This document shows, one piece after another, positions 55,329 to 64,000 of a stretch of 64,000 nucleotides of DNA. The notes under the pieces were generated by a model. It did no database searches and was not told the origin of the DNA. It was given only the letters and a program-made list of their open reading frames with translations. The stretch covers positions 2,106,411 through 2,170,410 of the forward strand of contig OZ024786.1 in the NCBI GenBank assembly GCA_964017065.1, written 5' to 3'. The DNA is from Haliclona indistincta. Lineage: Eukaryota > Porifera > Demospongiae > Haplosclerida > Chalinidae. The position numbers were made by a program, and so were the translations under genes. Position 1 is the first letter of the stretch; every line of letters starts with the position of its first letter.

Positions 55329-56643
55329 TGGCAGTTACAATTTTTTCCGTTTAACTTCACTACTTTACTTCCTGTGAGGAAGTGATTCTCATAATACGTA
55401 ATCAATCATTAGGAAAATGTTTGGGCTATAGGTTTGTGGTATGTTGTATTTCCACGGTTTCCTACTCAAAAATGGGATATCCACTTTCACAATCTAGACA
55501 ACATAACTTAAAATTCCAGGGTGTGAATCACATAAATAGACCATAAACATAGCAATATTGCCTGAAAACAGAATGTGTTAATTGAAAGTGTCCAAGCAGC
55601 TATTAGAGCTCTAACCGTCAAAATTCTTTAACAGACACACCCAAACGCTCTGTAATGATTATGCAGGCTTCTCTAATAAAACACATTCTTTGTCCTGAAT
55701 CAATGCACATTGATACATTGTGCTACTGCCAATTTTTCATTGCAGAACTACACTTATTACAAGAAAATTGAAAAGATTTCTATCAAAATCAAAAGGATGT
55801 AGGGTTGTGAAATCTACCACTGGTCCACAATGTAATCTAACAAGCATGGAATGGTAACACGATTGACTTGCTAACAGACCATAGATCCCTACATCAGTGG
55901 CTGCTGTGGTTGGCTATAGCTAGTTCAGCAAGTTGCTGTCGACTGACACCTGACGTGCATTCAGCTTGTGACAAAAATTAATATTGATCTTATGTACAGC
56001 CACTGATGTAGGGATCTATGGTCTGTTAGCAAGTCAATTGAGTTACCATTCCATGCTTGTTAGATTACATTGTGGACCAGTGGTAGATTTCACAACCCTA
56101 CATCCTTTTGATTTCGATAGAAATCTTTTTAATTTTCTTGTTTGTGTCCTTTTTTCCTTTTTCAGTGAAGTGCAGTTCAATATCATGCACGTACTGAGTC
56201 GTCTTTGTTTCCTCCATTGGTTTAGTTTTCCTGTTGTTGATGGCTTTTCTTTATTTTTAAGAATTTTAATTAAACTTGATAATTGTTATGCTCGCCTACG
56301 CATGCATGCGGATACGAGCCCCGCCCACACTTGTTTATAGACCTGTACGGCGGTTGAAATTATCTGGCAAGCGCAGAATGGTGATCCTATAAGAGCGTAC
56401 CATTCTTCGAAGACTCCAGACAAATATGTGTTCTCAGTGATCCATACGGCGTGGCGATACTCAAGCTAGTGCTTGGTCACGTGCGCTAACCACTGCTTGG
56501 TCACGTGCGTATTGCGCGAGGAGGAGGAGGTTGGAAGTATTAATATTCAGTCGTGTGACATGTAAAATGTTTGTGGTTTGTAAATATTATTCACTCCAAA
56601 TAAAAATGTATGGCGAATCTTAGTTGTTAATTTTTACACTATT
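55329..56643. other. intergenic region upstream of H, with a foldback element
   Basis: No gene is seen. The promoter of H should lie just above 55328. The inverted repeat 55758-56143 occupies the centre. Confidence 0.5.
55758..56143. mobile_element. foldback element with about 145-bp arms
   Basis: The arms 55758-55903 and 56000-56143 are inverted copies (CAAGAAAATTGAAAAGATTT at the outer left, its complement at the outer right) differing at only a few bases, with a spacer of about 95 bp. No clear target duplication was found. Confidence 0.8.
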
Positions 56644-58872
56644 CAGTCGGATCGCCAATGGACCGGAAGTAAATCAAACGCATACAATTTTATTTGCAAC
56701 GCGGGATTTGTTTTGATACAGATTACCAGCGCAACCGAATGAGCTCATTATATATTCACATACCTATAATTATTTCCAGTTTGCTTAATATTTGCTGCTC
56801 TCTTTTTTCTCTACAGTTTGGCAGATGCATATTCTTTGTACTCAAGTAGTGAAAGCTTGTAATTCCAAACAAAAACCAAGCCAGACCTTCGTTTATTGAC
56901 CGAGGTGACGAGTGCGGTGACTGTACAAAACTCGTCCGAAAAGTATTTTGGGATAATCGATTTTGTCTGTAATCTTTCATAGTGATAGTGCATACATTGA
57001 AGTACATTGTAATCAAAATTTGAAGTTGTCTTGTGTTTTTGACTTCGCATAATATCACTTTATAGCACAATTAATGTAGTACAATAGTACATGCGTTCAT
57101 ACAGCAGCTGGTGCACTGCCATGCTGTAAGCGTTTTTTCTCCTTGGGTGAACTAAAAACTGGTATGTCATACTAAATTTAAATGATTCAGCAATTATATA
57201 TAATATATAATAGTTACAGTAAATGAAAAGACGGACAAAGCAGCAATTGGAATTTCAACAGTGTTCACTGTGCAGTGGACACCACACCAGTCACACCACA
57301 CTCATTTTTCTCTACCAGATCAATGGAAGGATGACCAGGCTCGTACATACGTACTAGAAATAGTTAGTCCTGGATCACAGATATGTCGTCTGTGTAGAGA
57401 TGACATCAAAAAGGTATTGAATAATTCGACACACACTCCTAGGTGGGAAAGAATCAAAACAAGTAAAAACAGCAACCCACAAAAATGTTATGTGCGCGAC
57501 TGTGCGGATACTACATTTGTATCTGGCACATTAGGCACAACAGAACAGATGGCAAGTGCATTTGCAAAGACAGGTGTAGCATACGAACGCAATATACCCA
57601 TACCGACACCACTTTGCCAGCATCACTATCACATTTTCGCGATGCATCGCCAGTGAAGGTGTACCACTTGTGGTACATGGTTGAGATACAGTGGACACCG
57701 TCCATGCCCAAAGCCTGAAATTGTACAGGAGTACTTAGAGCAATACACTGGCTTTGAAAGTCAGATAGAACCACACGATCGAGTTTGTATGACTTGCTAT
57801 GACACACAATAATTAGTGATACTTCAAGTATCCAAACCAAAAAGCATGGACAGTGACCTAAGAGAACTGCTAGATGAAATTGCTCTAAAAGTGAAACCAT
57901 GCAGCTGAGCAAATTTCAAACAATGAAGAGATTGTTAGCTTGGCAATAACAAAAACAATCCTAACAGTTGGCAAGCTACTTCTCGATAAGCAAGCTATTT
58001 TACTTAGTAGTAGTACTTTACTAAGCATTGTCTGGTATAGTCCAGAGAACCAGGCAGACATCGGGTGAGTCTACTCACCCGAGGTTGTAAATGTACAACT
58101 GGGTGCCGTACAACTGGAATTAAGGTGTGGGTGTAACAAAAACAAGAGACAATGCTCTGAGGGTTGCCAGTGTAAGAACTGTAGTAATTTACCTTCGCAA
58201 AGTCAAACTCATGATTTAACACAACTAGGAGAAATTGCGCTGGAGGAAGAGAGCAGATCAGATGACGAAATTGAAGAACTACTCGAATGGATATTTGGGA
58301 CAAAAGAACTTGAGAACAGTGCTGGATATGATGAAGATTCTGAAGAAGATAGCCAGGAAGACAGAGATTAGTAGTGCATAATGAATTTACATTAATTTTG
58401 TTCATGTATAACACACACTGATAACAACAACATAATTATTAAGTCAATATTGCATACAAAATGCGTCCGAATATCATTTTGGGATAAAGATACCAGCATT
58501 ATATTTGCTGTACTAAACTGTCACACATGCACCTACCACATATTCCAATAACAGCTTGTCCCACACTTCCCACGCGAGATGGTTGTGAATACTTTGGGAA
58601 TTGACACTGGACGATGTAGAGACAACACGACGGTTGACGTACTCTAGTATACCAGTCTTGCACGGATAACCTTCTCTTGGTCTATTTACTAACACTAGAG
58701 ACCATTGGCACTTGGATTTGATAGATAGCTGCGTGCTTTGCCTCTTCAAATCTCGGCCAGAGAGAGTTTTTCTACACTCACCAGGTAGTCGTTTTTAGCC
58801 CGCTTTCTACTGCGGAAGTTGACGTCATAGTGCAAATAAATTCACGTGATCTTACCATTGGCGATCCGACTG
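56644..58872. mobile_element. 2.2-kb DNA transposon with 18-bp inverted ends, carrying a decayed gene
   Basis: CAGTCGGATCGCCAATGG at 56644-56661 is repeated inverted at 58855-58872. TATT lies directly outside both ends and may be the target duplication. The interior includes a Cys-rich plus-strand coding relic (57219-58370). No DDE transposase was recognised, so it is either non-autonomous or its transposase is unfamiliar to me. Confidence 0.6.
57219..58370 (+). pseudogene. Cys-rich protein gene relic inside the transposon
   Basis: One frame from 57219 reads QICRLCRDDIKKVL, then CYVRDC, LGTTEQMASAF and PLCQHHYHIF; after a TGA it continues RCTTCGTWLRYSGHRPCPKP and VCMTCYDTQ; after a TAA it continues LVILQVSK. 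The two stops in an otherwise continuous frame mean it is broken. Further on, 58064-58370 encodes RGCKCTTGCRT and, after one frame change, CGCNKNKRQCSEGCQCKNCS, a CXC-type cysteine cluster, then an acidic tail. The cysteine pairs suggest zinc binding. CXC-like clusters occur in transposon-associated proteins, but I do not recognise the family. Confidence 0.5.
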
Positions 58873-58903
58873 TATTCTCTGAACAGAATTTAACGAATTT
58901 AGT

Positions 58904-59310
58904 ATGAATCGAAAGGTCTTGCAAAGCAGATTACAAATATGCGATCTACCCGATCCAACCCACGGGTCCCTGAGCTGCTACGGGCAAGAAAGTAGAGAAG
59001 ATTCTCAACAGTGGAAAACACTACAGTTATTGCTTGTGCAAGCAATCAGCTTACTGGCAAGTCTGCTACAGACGTCTTGGAGCAAATTCTTAGCGTTTAA
59101 AACGGCGAGCGAAGAGACAGCTCCATTGTTACCTGCAAAACCCAATATACAGCTGACGAGACCTGGTCAGAGCTAGAACTAAGAAATTGAGCTGTTTCAC
59201 AGCAGAAAGATTCCTGAATCCAGCACAAGTGTGCCGCCGTATACTGGAGTTGTGCTACTTCTTCCTAGATTTCACGACATACAAAGCACAGAAACTGGTG
59301 TGCAACAAAT
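58904..59310 (+). pseudogene. unrecognised coding relic next to the transposon
   Basis: A frame from ATG 58904 (MNRKVLQSRLQICDLPDPTH) runs to 59176. A second frame overlapping its end reads KLSCFTAERFLNPAQVCRRI, then ELCYFFLDFTTYKAQK. Amino-acid use looks protein-like in both, so this may be one gene with a frame change. No domain is recognised. Confidence 0.3.
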
Positions 59311-59591
59311 AGCTAAACCAATATTCTAAGATCATATCTTTAAGCAAGACCAGTAATCAAGCTCTACGCAATACCATTTTAGAAAGAATCCACGAATGAG
59401 TTCTAGTGCTGTATGTTAGCGCCATTGAGCCACGCCTCACGATGGAACGTTAGCTACGCTCATTCGAAATCACCTGCGCATAATAACAGCCTACAATCAC
59501 GTGCGCATACTAATACATGTACTTCCAACCTCCTCTGATCACGATCGAGAAATCGCGAAATTTATATCACCGTTTCGCTAAAAACAAAGTT

Positions 59592-59948
59592 CAAAAGGCA
59601 CCTGTTAGGAGAATTTCACGACTGTTCGTGGGTGTTTTGGTCTCGGCACTGCTCGCGTAAAGGCGCTAGGCGAGTGGAAGAAAGAAGAAGAAAACTAAGA
59701 TGACGAAACTCGATTTTCACCGTTTCTAGGTTCGTCACTTTAGTAACAATTTCGAGCAATCTCCTTGCTACTGTAAGATGGGGCAACGCCAGAGAGCAGA
59801 TTTAGGTGTTTTCAAGTTTGACGTATACAATTCATCACCAGGCGAAATATCAGCGTTTGAACGCTACTACATTGTATGTAGCCGTCATCTGTTTTCCCGT
59901 TCAACCCGCCTACACATAGGGAGGCACTACCATGCCTCCCTAATAAAC
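59592..59948. mobile_element. dispersed repeat R, copy 2 (inverted relative to 40633-41005)
   Basis: It contains the reverse complement of copy 1, ending in the hairpin GGGAGGCACTACCATGCCTCCC (arms GGGAGGCA / TGCCTCCC), followed by TAAT. About 19 kb of the receptor array lies between the inverted copies. Confidence 0.65.
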
Positions 59949-60296
59949 TCTTCTTAAGCCTGCTATTGGTAACTTATTGGCGAATATATTTCTGTACAGA
60001 GAATATATTCACCACAATATGATTGATTCTGTTCTAAAACAATAAATTATTTTACCCTAACACTTGTACAAGCGTTTGAGTTAATCTGTCAATGCATATG
60101 TCTATCATGTGTGTAACATCAGTTTTATGCACTATTCACACTTGAAGAGTGCCTTGAAATGACTCACTACTGACATTTTAATCTTTGAAAACTTGGAAGT
60201 TTTTGATTGAATTTTTAGCTAATTATCTCTCTTGCAGAGTATTGCGCCACTAACTACCTACACAGTATTCAACTGTAAACATAAAATACACTTACG
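59949..60296. other. intergenic, nothing recognised
   Basis: AT-rich sequence with no exon or repeat that I can support. Confidence 0.4.
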
Positions 60297-60584
60297 TAGG
60301 GCTGCAACGAGTGCTGCTTACACATAACCGAATACTCTATTCACTAAACGAGCGAGTAACCGAATAATCAATAAAAGGCACTCAATCAACATTTTGATGG
60401 TTCTTGTTCAAAAATCTACATTCAGTGACTTCACACAGCATGCGTATGACACGTGTGGCTGGCCGTATGTAACACTTTTCTGTTAGTGCACATATGAATT
60501 GGTACTCACGAGTAGGTTTTCATTAACCGATTGGCATGGTATTAAACGAGTACCCGAGTATTCCGAGTACTCGTTGCAGCACTA
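60297..60584. mobile_element. 288-bp hAT MITE
   Basis: The ends TAGGGCTGCAACGAGT and ACTCGTTGCAGCACTA are inverted repeats, and CACTTACG occurs exactly on both sides (60289-60296 and 60585-60592) as an 8-bp target duplication. GGGCTGCAACGA ends with CGAATA/ACTCG subterminal motifs are typical of hAT elements. Confidence 0.9.
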
Positions 60585-60724
60585 CACTTACGTATATATG
60601 CTCAGCATATGTACATGTATGCATACATCAAACATAGGTACGTATGCATGCTCAGCATACATATGTTTGATGTACGCTCAGCATACATCAAACAATGCTT
60701 TAATACATCGACAGTAGGCAATCA

Positions 60725-61041
60725 AAAGTTCATGTTAGCATCAAATAGTAGTGGTTCGCTTTCAAGTAATACTGGAGAGAGAGATTCAGAGGTCAAGATT
60801 CAGCCATGAAATGAACTGGCTCACTACTGGAATACTACCAGTTGGAAAGAAGAAAGCTTCGTTGAGCTTTACCATATTAGCATAGAACAGTAGTCCATTG
60901 ATATTTCCGACTGAGACACTCAAGTTGAGGAACATCAACACAGCCACTAACACTATGCCAGCGAGGGCAATCACTGGTAACAAGAATAGATACCAGTTAG
61001 AGCAAGTACCACAGTGGTTTATTCCCAGCTAGCATGATACT
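60725..61041 (-). pseudogene. beta-helix receptor family, fragment I
   Basis: From 61041 it reads the end of the Cys-rich region and then the first helices (IALAGIVLVAVLMFLNLSVS, PTGSIPVVSQFISWLNLDL). At about 60791 it jumps directly to the C-terminal tail (SLSPVLLE-like, then EPLLFDANMN). An internal deletion of about 1.2 kb removes the other helices, and the whole ectodomain is missing. Confidence 0.88.
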
Positions 61042-61436
61042 AAGATATAAAAATGTTTTAAGCGGCTTTGTGAAGGCACCTGTATAATGATGTAGCTAAA
61101 AGGGAAAGAAAAGGGACATCTTCTTTCAGTAAGTCTCAATCGTACGAGGTGAGTTCAAAATTCTTCCACAATAGCTTTGTTACCTATATCTTCTTGGTAA
61201 GTAACTGATTTCTGGCACATAATTTTGCTCAACGGTGAGTTGTTTTCTGAGCAACATCAACATGGTCTGGTATACCGCCACCGTGAAGTAATACAACTGA
61301 ACCACGGTCGTTAGAATACAATGGTGCATTTGATGCAGATTTAAGCAAGATTTATAACTCACTAACACTTCAGTAAAAAATAATATCAACAAAACAAAAT
61401 TAATGATATCAAAATTTACACCACTGATTTATGGTT
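61042..61436. other. spacer between fragment I and copy J
   Basis: This contains the second copy (61143-61312) of the block found at 46000-46157. No gene is seen. Confidence 0.55.
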
Positions 61437-64000
61437 TCAAAAATTTAAGTTAGTGTCAAAGAGAAGTGGTTCCCTCTTAAGCAATACTGGAGAGAGTGAT
61501 TCCTCATCCTCCTCATCAAGAGAAAACTCCAGTACAAACTGATGCTCACCTCTACTTGATCCATACACCATTGATGGTGGAGACACTGATCGTGGAGGAT
61601 TTTCCCCTTCATCAACCTCATCTGCTGTCACTTGTGGCACAGCAATATACTCTGGTCGATTCTTGAACCCTAGCCTTCTCTTTATTTTCTTGAGGTCAAA
61701 GTTTAGTTTCACATGCATTACAACAGTCCCAAGAAAGACAATGAAAGACAGAATGACTGAAACAATAATTGCAATTTGAAACCTAATGTCAAGATAAAAA
61801 TTAGCCAGACTGATAATGCTGAGAAAAAAAATGTTAAGAAGATAAAACATTTCAAGTGCACTGAGGTAAACACTCTTGTACACACCATTCGTGAAAGACC
61901 AAAATGTAAGAATTCCCACAATGACTGTAATAATTATGTACGCATTGAAGAACACGAACCGCCCTAAAGTGAAGGAAAATATCACAGTGAGAATCAGTCG
62001 CAACATTAGAGTCACTCCTGTCCAGAATCGGCAATTGTCTTTGTAGGGTCCTCCGTAAGCATCTAAAAGTGGCTTTAACTTTGTCACAAGATTCCACCTT
62101 TGCTGTGGGATACACTTGTGACTGTATCTCTCTAGCAGAGGAGCAAACAATACCAAAACAGGATAAGCCAGTCCTATGATCAAGACACCACAGGAGACAA
62201 GCACCAGAATAAGGTGTTTACCACTGCCATACTCAATGTTCCCATCTACACTCCACACTGTCAGTTTACTATCGTTGCATGGCAATTGAGACATGGAAAG
62301 ACCATTAGCGACAGTGAGTAGGATTTTAGTGTAAGACATCAGAAACAGTGTAGCTAGTGCTGGGACAGCATGAGAGCCACATAACCTGCAAAGCCATACA
62401 AAGTAGCGACAGCCCACAATAATACCACCCATGAGTAGGAACAGGTAAGCAGGAAAGACAAACTGTAGCCAAGTGTTCCAGTAGCCATCCAGTCCATCAA
62501 ACAAGCACATTTCAATACCCAGGTCGAGGTTCAACCATGAAATGAACTGACTCACTACTGGAATACTACCATTTGGGAAAAAGAAAGCTTCGTTGAGCTT
62601 CACCATATTGGCATAAAGCAGAAGTCCATTGATAGTTCCGACAGAGATGCTTAAGTTGAGGAACATCAACACAGCCACTAACACTATGCCAGCGAGGGCA
62701 AACACTGGTAACAAGAATAGATACCAGTTAGAGCAAGTACCACAGCGATTGGATCCCAGCATGATACTAAGGTGAGAATGGCATTGTCCACACAGTATAC
62801 CTGTTCTATTGCCTAAACACTGACGATCTGGTGCCATGATGTCAAATGAGACATTAGATTGATTGCAATAATGAAAAGGACAATTGGTAGTACCAGTTAT
62901 ACATGTTTGAGTGGTGTTGATGTAGGCAAACCAACTTTTTCCTGATCTCAGAAACTTGTAAGGATCAAGAGACACATTGCATTGGACTTGACTATCAACC
63001 AAAAGTGGAATACAGTGACACTGGTGCTGTCCTGAAATCTTGTCTACAGCTTCCACGAAGCCAACTGGACACTCTAATATATCGACAGTGAGATTTAGAT
63101 CCCAGTTGGATAAGCCACTCTCTACTTTAATACCAACTAATGCTGTTAAATAAGTTTCTTTCTTAAGAAGAATGTGGATCTGGAAACAGTTGATCGTCTC
63201 ATTTTGACCATAAAAGTGAACCAGTTTTGCATGTTGAGCACTGACCTGTACAACACCAGGACTTGTACCACCATAGTATCCTACTGTTGCTATTGTTGTG
63301 TTGATCTCTAGTCCTGGATATGTTTGTATGTGACGTGGGGTCCTATCAGAGCAGTTTGGTAAGTTGCTGCTAGTGTTACAGAAGCAGACCATGATGGGGT
63401 CAGAGGATATTGAAGAAAGTCTGCTTGTGTTATTTATTTGAAAATACTTCATAAGAGGTGAGTAAAAGTAATAAGAGGTTTCATTTGCTAGTCCAACATG
63501 CGTGGCAGAAATTACCGAGATATCTGCAATGAAGTAACAGTCTATCAGAGTTGCTCCGTATAAATTGTCACCGCCTTTCTTAGCCGTATTTCCTGAAAAA
63601 GTAATCGAAGCATTGTGATAAAAAGTAAACGAACATGATTTAAAAGAATTTAAGAAGTGTAGCTTGAAAAATTTAAGTAACGGTATTACAAGAATTGCTC
63701 CTCCACGATTTTCAGCTGTGTTATTAAGCAAATACAGCTGATCTGTAACTGTGATGACACCAGGTAATACCAGTGTGATACCAGCTCCCTCTGTGTATCT
63801 GTTGTTCTGTATCACGTTATGACCATGAAACTCTAAATGGCCTTTAATAGCAGTGATACCAGTCATATTGTTGTCAGATATTCTGGAATTCACAACAATA
63901 ATAGTTGAACGATAAAATGTGATGACAGACTGGCCGCTTGTGTTGTTGAAGAAAGTTGTGTTACTGACTTTTACATTATTGGACTGCTCTGACATAATTA
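61437..64000 (-). CDS. beta-helix / Cys-rich / multi-pass membrane receptor-like protein, copy J (partial, 5' end outside the window)
   Basis: The open frame enters from beyond the right edge and runs to the stop at 61437, giving at least 852 residues. It includes the last beta-helix turns (SDNNMTGITAI, GHNVIQNNRYTEGAGITL, FSGNTAKKGGDNLYG), the Cys-rich region (CHCIPLLVDSQVQCNV, CITGTTNCPFHYCNQS), all helices and the tail SPPSMVYGSSRGEHQF. It is most similar to H throughout the part seen. The missing part would be the signal peptide, conserved block and first half of the beta-helix. No stops or frameshifts are present in the visible part. Confidence 0.86.
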   Translation of the reverse strand, partial: IMSEQSNNVKVSNTTFFNNTSGQSVITFYRSTIIVVNSRISDNNMTGITAIKGHLEFHGHNVIQNNRYTEGAGITLVLPGVITVTDQLYLLNNTAENRGGAILVIPLLKFFKLHFLNSFKSCSFTFYHNASITFSGNTAKKGGDNLYGATLIDCYFIADISVISATHVGLANETSYYFYSPLMKYFQINNTSRLSSISSDPIMVCFCNTSSNLPNCSDRTPRHIQTYPGLEINTTIATVGYYGGTSPGVVQVSAQHAKLVHFYGQNETINCFQIHILLKKETYLTALVGIKVESGLSNWDLNLTVDILECPVGFVEAVDKISGQHQCHCIPLLVDSQVQCNVSLDPYKFLRSGKSWFAYINTTQTCITGTTNCPFHYCNQSNVSFDIMAPDRQCLGNRTGILCGQCHSHLSIMLGSNRCGTCSNWYLFLLPVFALAGIVLVAVLMFLNLSISVGTINGLLLYANMVKLNEAFFFPNGSIPVVSQFISWLNLDLGIEMCLFDGLDGYWNTWLQFVFPAYLFLLMGGIIVGCRYFVWLCRLCGSHAVPALATLFLMSYTKILLTVANGLSMSQLPCNDSKLTVWSVDGNIEYGSGKHLILVLVSCGVLIIGLAYPVLVLFAPLLERYSHKCIPQQRWNLVTKLKPLLDAYGGPYKDNCRFWTGVTLMLRLILTVIFSFTLGRFVFFNAYIIITVIVGILTFWSFTNGVYKSVYLSALEMFYLLNIFFLSIISLANFYLDIRFQIAIIVSVILSFIVFLGTVVMHVKLNFDLKKIKRRLGFKNRPEYIAVPQVTADEVDEGENPPRSVSPPSMVYGSSRGEHQFVLEFSLDEEDEESLSPVLLKREPLLFDTNLNF

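Noticed and set aside
56756..57070. Minus-strand 104-residue frame in the transposon
   Set aside because: There is no recognisable motif and no clear match to neighbouring coding relics. It cannot be told from chance.
57654..57656. In-frame TGA as a possible selenocysteine codon
   Set aside because: A second in-frame TAA follows in the same relic and no SECIS-like structure was noticed, so simple decay is more likely.

Overview
The window is eukaryotic and animal, most likely from a sponge (Porifera) or another early-branching metazoan. The reasons are spliced genes with GT-AG introns (ferrochelatase, centrin, a Rab GTPase), a nuclear tRNA-Ser, a cluster of class C (GABA-B-like) receptors, a Death-domain gene, many MITE-type transposons and abundant tetranucleotide satellites. 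No bacterial operon, phage or CRISPR is present. The sponge assignment is an inference from gene content and could only be confirmed by database comparison.

1-6.1 kb: a partial Rab-family GTPase (minus) and a complete nine-exon ferrochelatase gene (plus) start head to head. A tRNA-Ser(UGA) lies in a ferrochelatase intron. 6.1-16.7 kb: a tandem segmental duplication. Each copy carries ferrochelatase sequence, complete in copy 1 and a three-exon relic in copy 2, followed by an intronless class C receptor on the minus strand. 16.9-22 kb: a centrin gene (minus) whose introns and 3' flank are packed with terminal-inverted-repeat elements; its last exon was not found. 22.3-24.6 kb: a third class C receptor on the plus strand. 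26.4-27.8 kb: a five-exon gene that joins a Death domain to a two-helix, CD225/dispanin-like membrane module.

28.4-64 kb: an array of a large membrane-protein family. The plan is a signal peptide, an N-glycosylation-rich parallel beta-helix-like ectodomain, a Cys-rich segment, about eight or nine membrane helices and an acidic tail with a conserved PPSIVYGS-type motif. There are three intact intronless genes (31.2, 46.7 and 51.5 kb), one that runs off the window end (61.4 kb), two near-full-length or long pseudogenes and at least four smaller relics. Transposon debris lies between them: a Merlin-like transposase fragment, a LINE-like fragment, hairpin MITEs, a 2.2-kb element with an unrecognised Cys-rich gene, and an inverted pair of dispersed repeats.

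The housekeeping genes (heme synthesis, centriole, vesicle traffic) sit beside two rapidly duplicating receptor families. Both receptor families are intronless and show near-identical blocks next to divergent ones. This suggests retroposition followed by tandem duplication and gene conversion. The beta-helix array looks like a birth-and-death, surface-receptor-type locus; its function is unknown.
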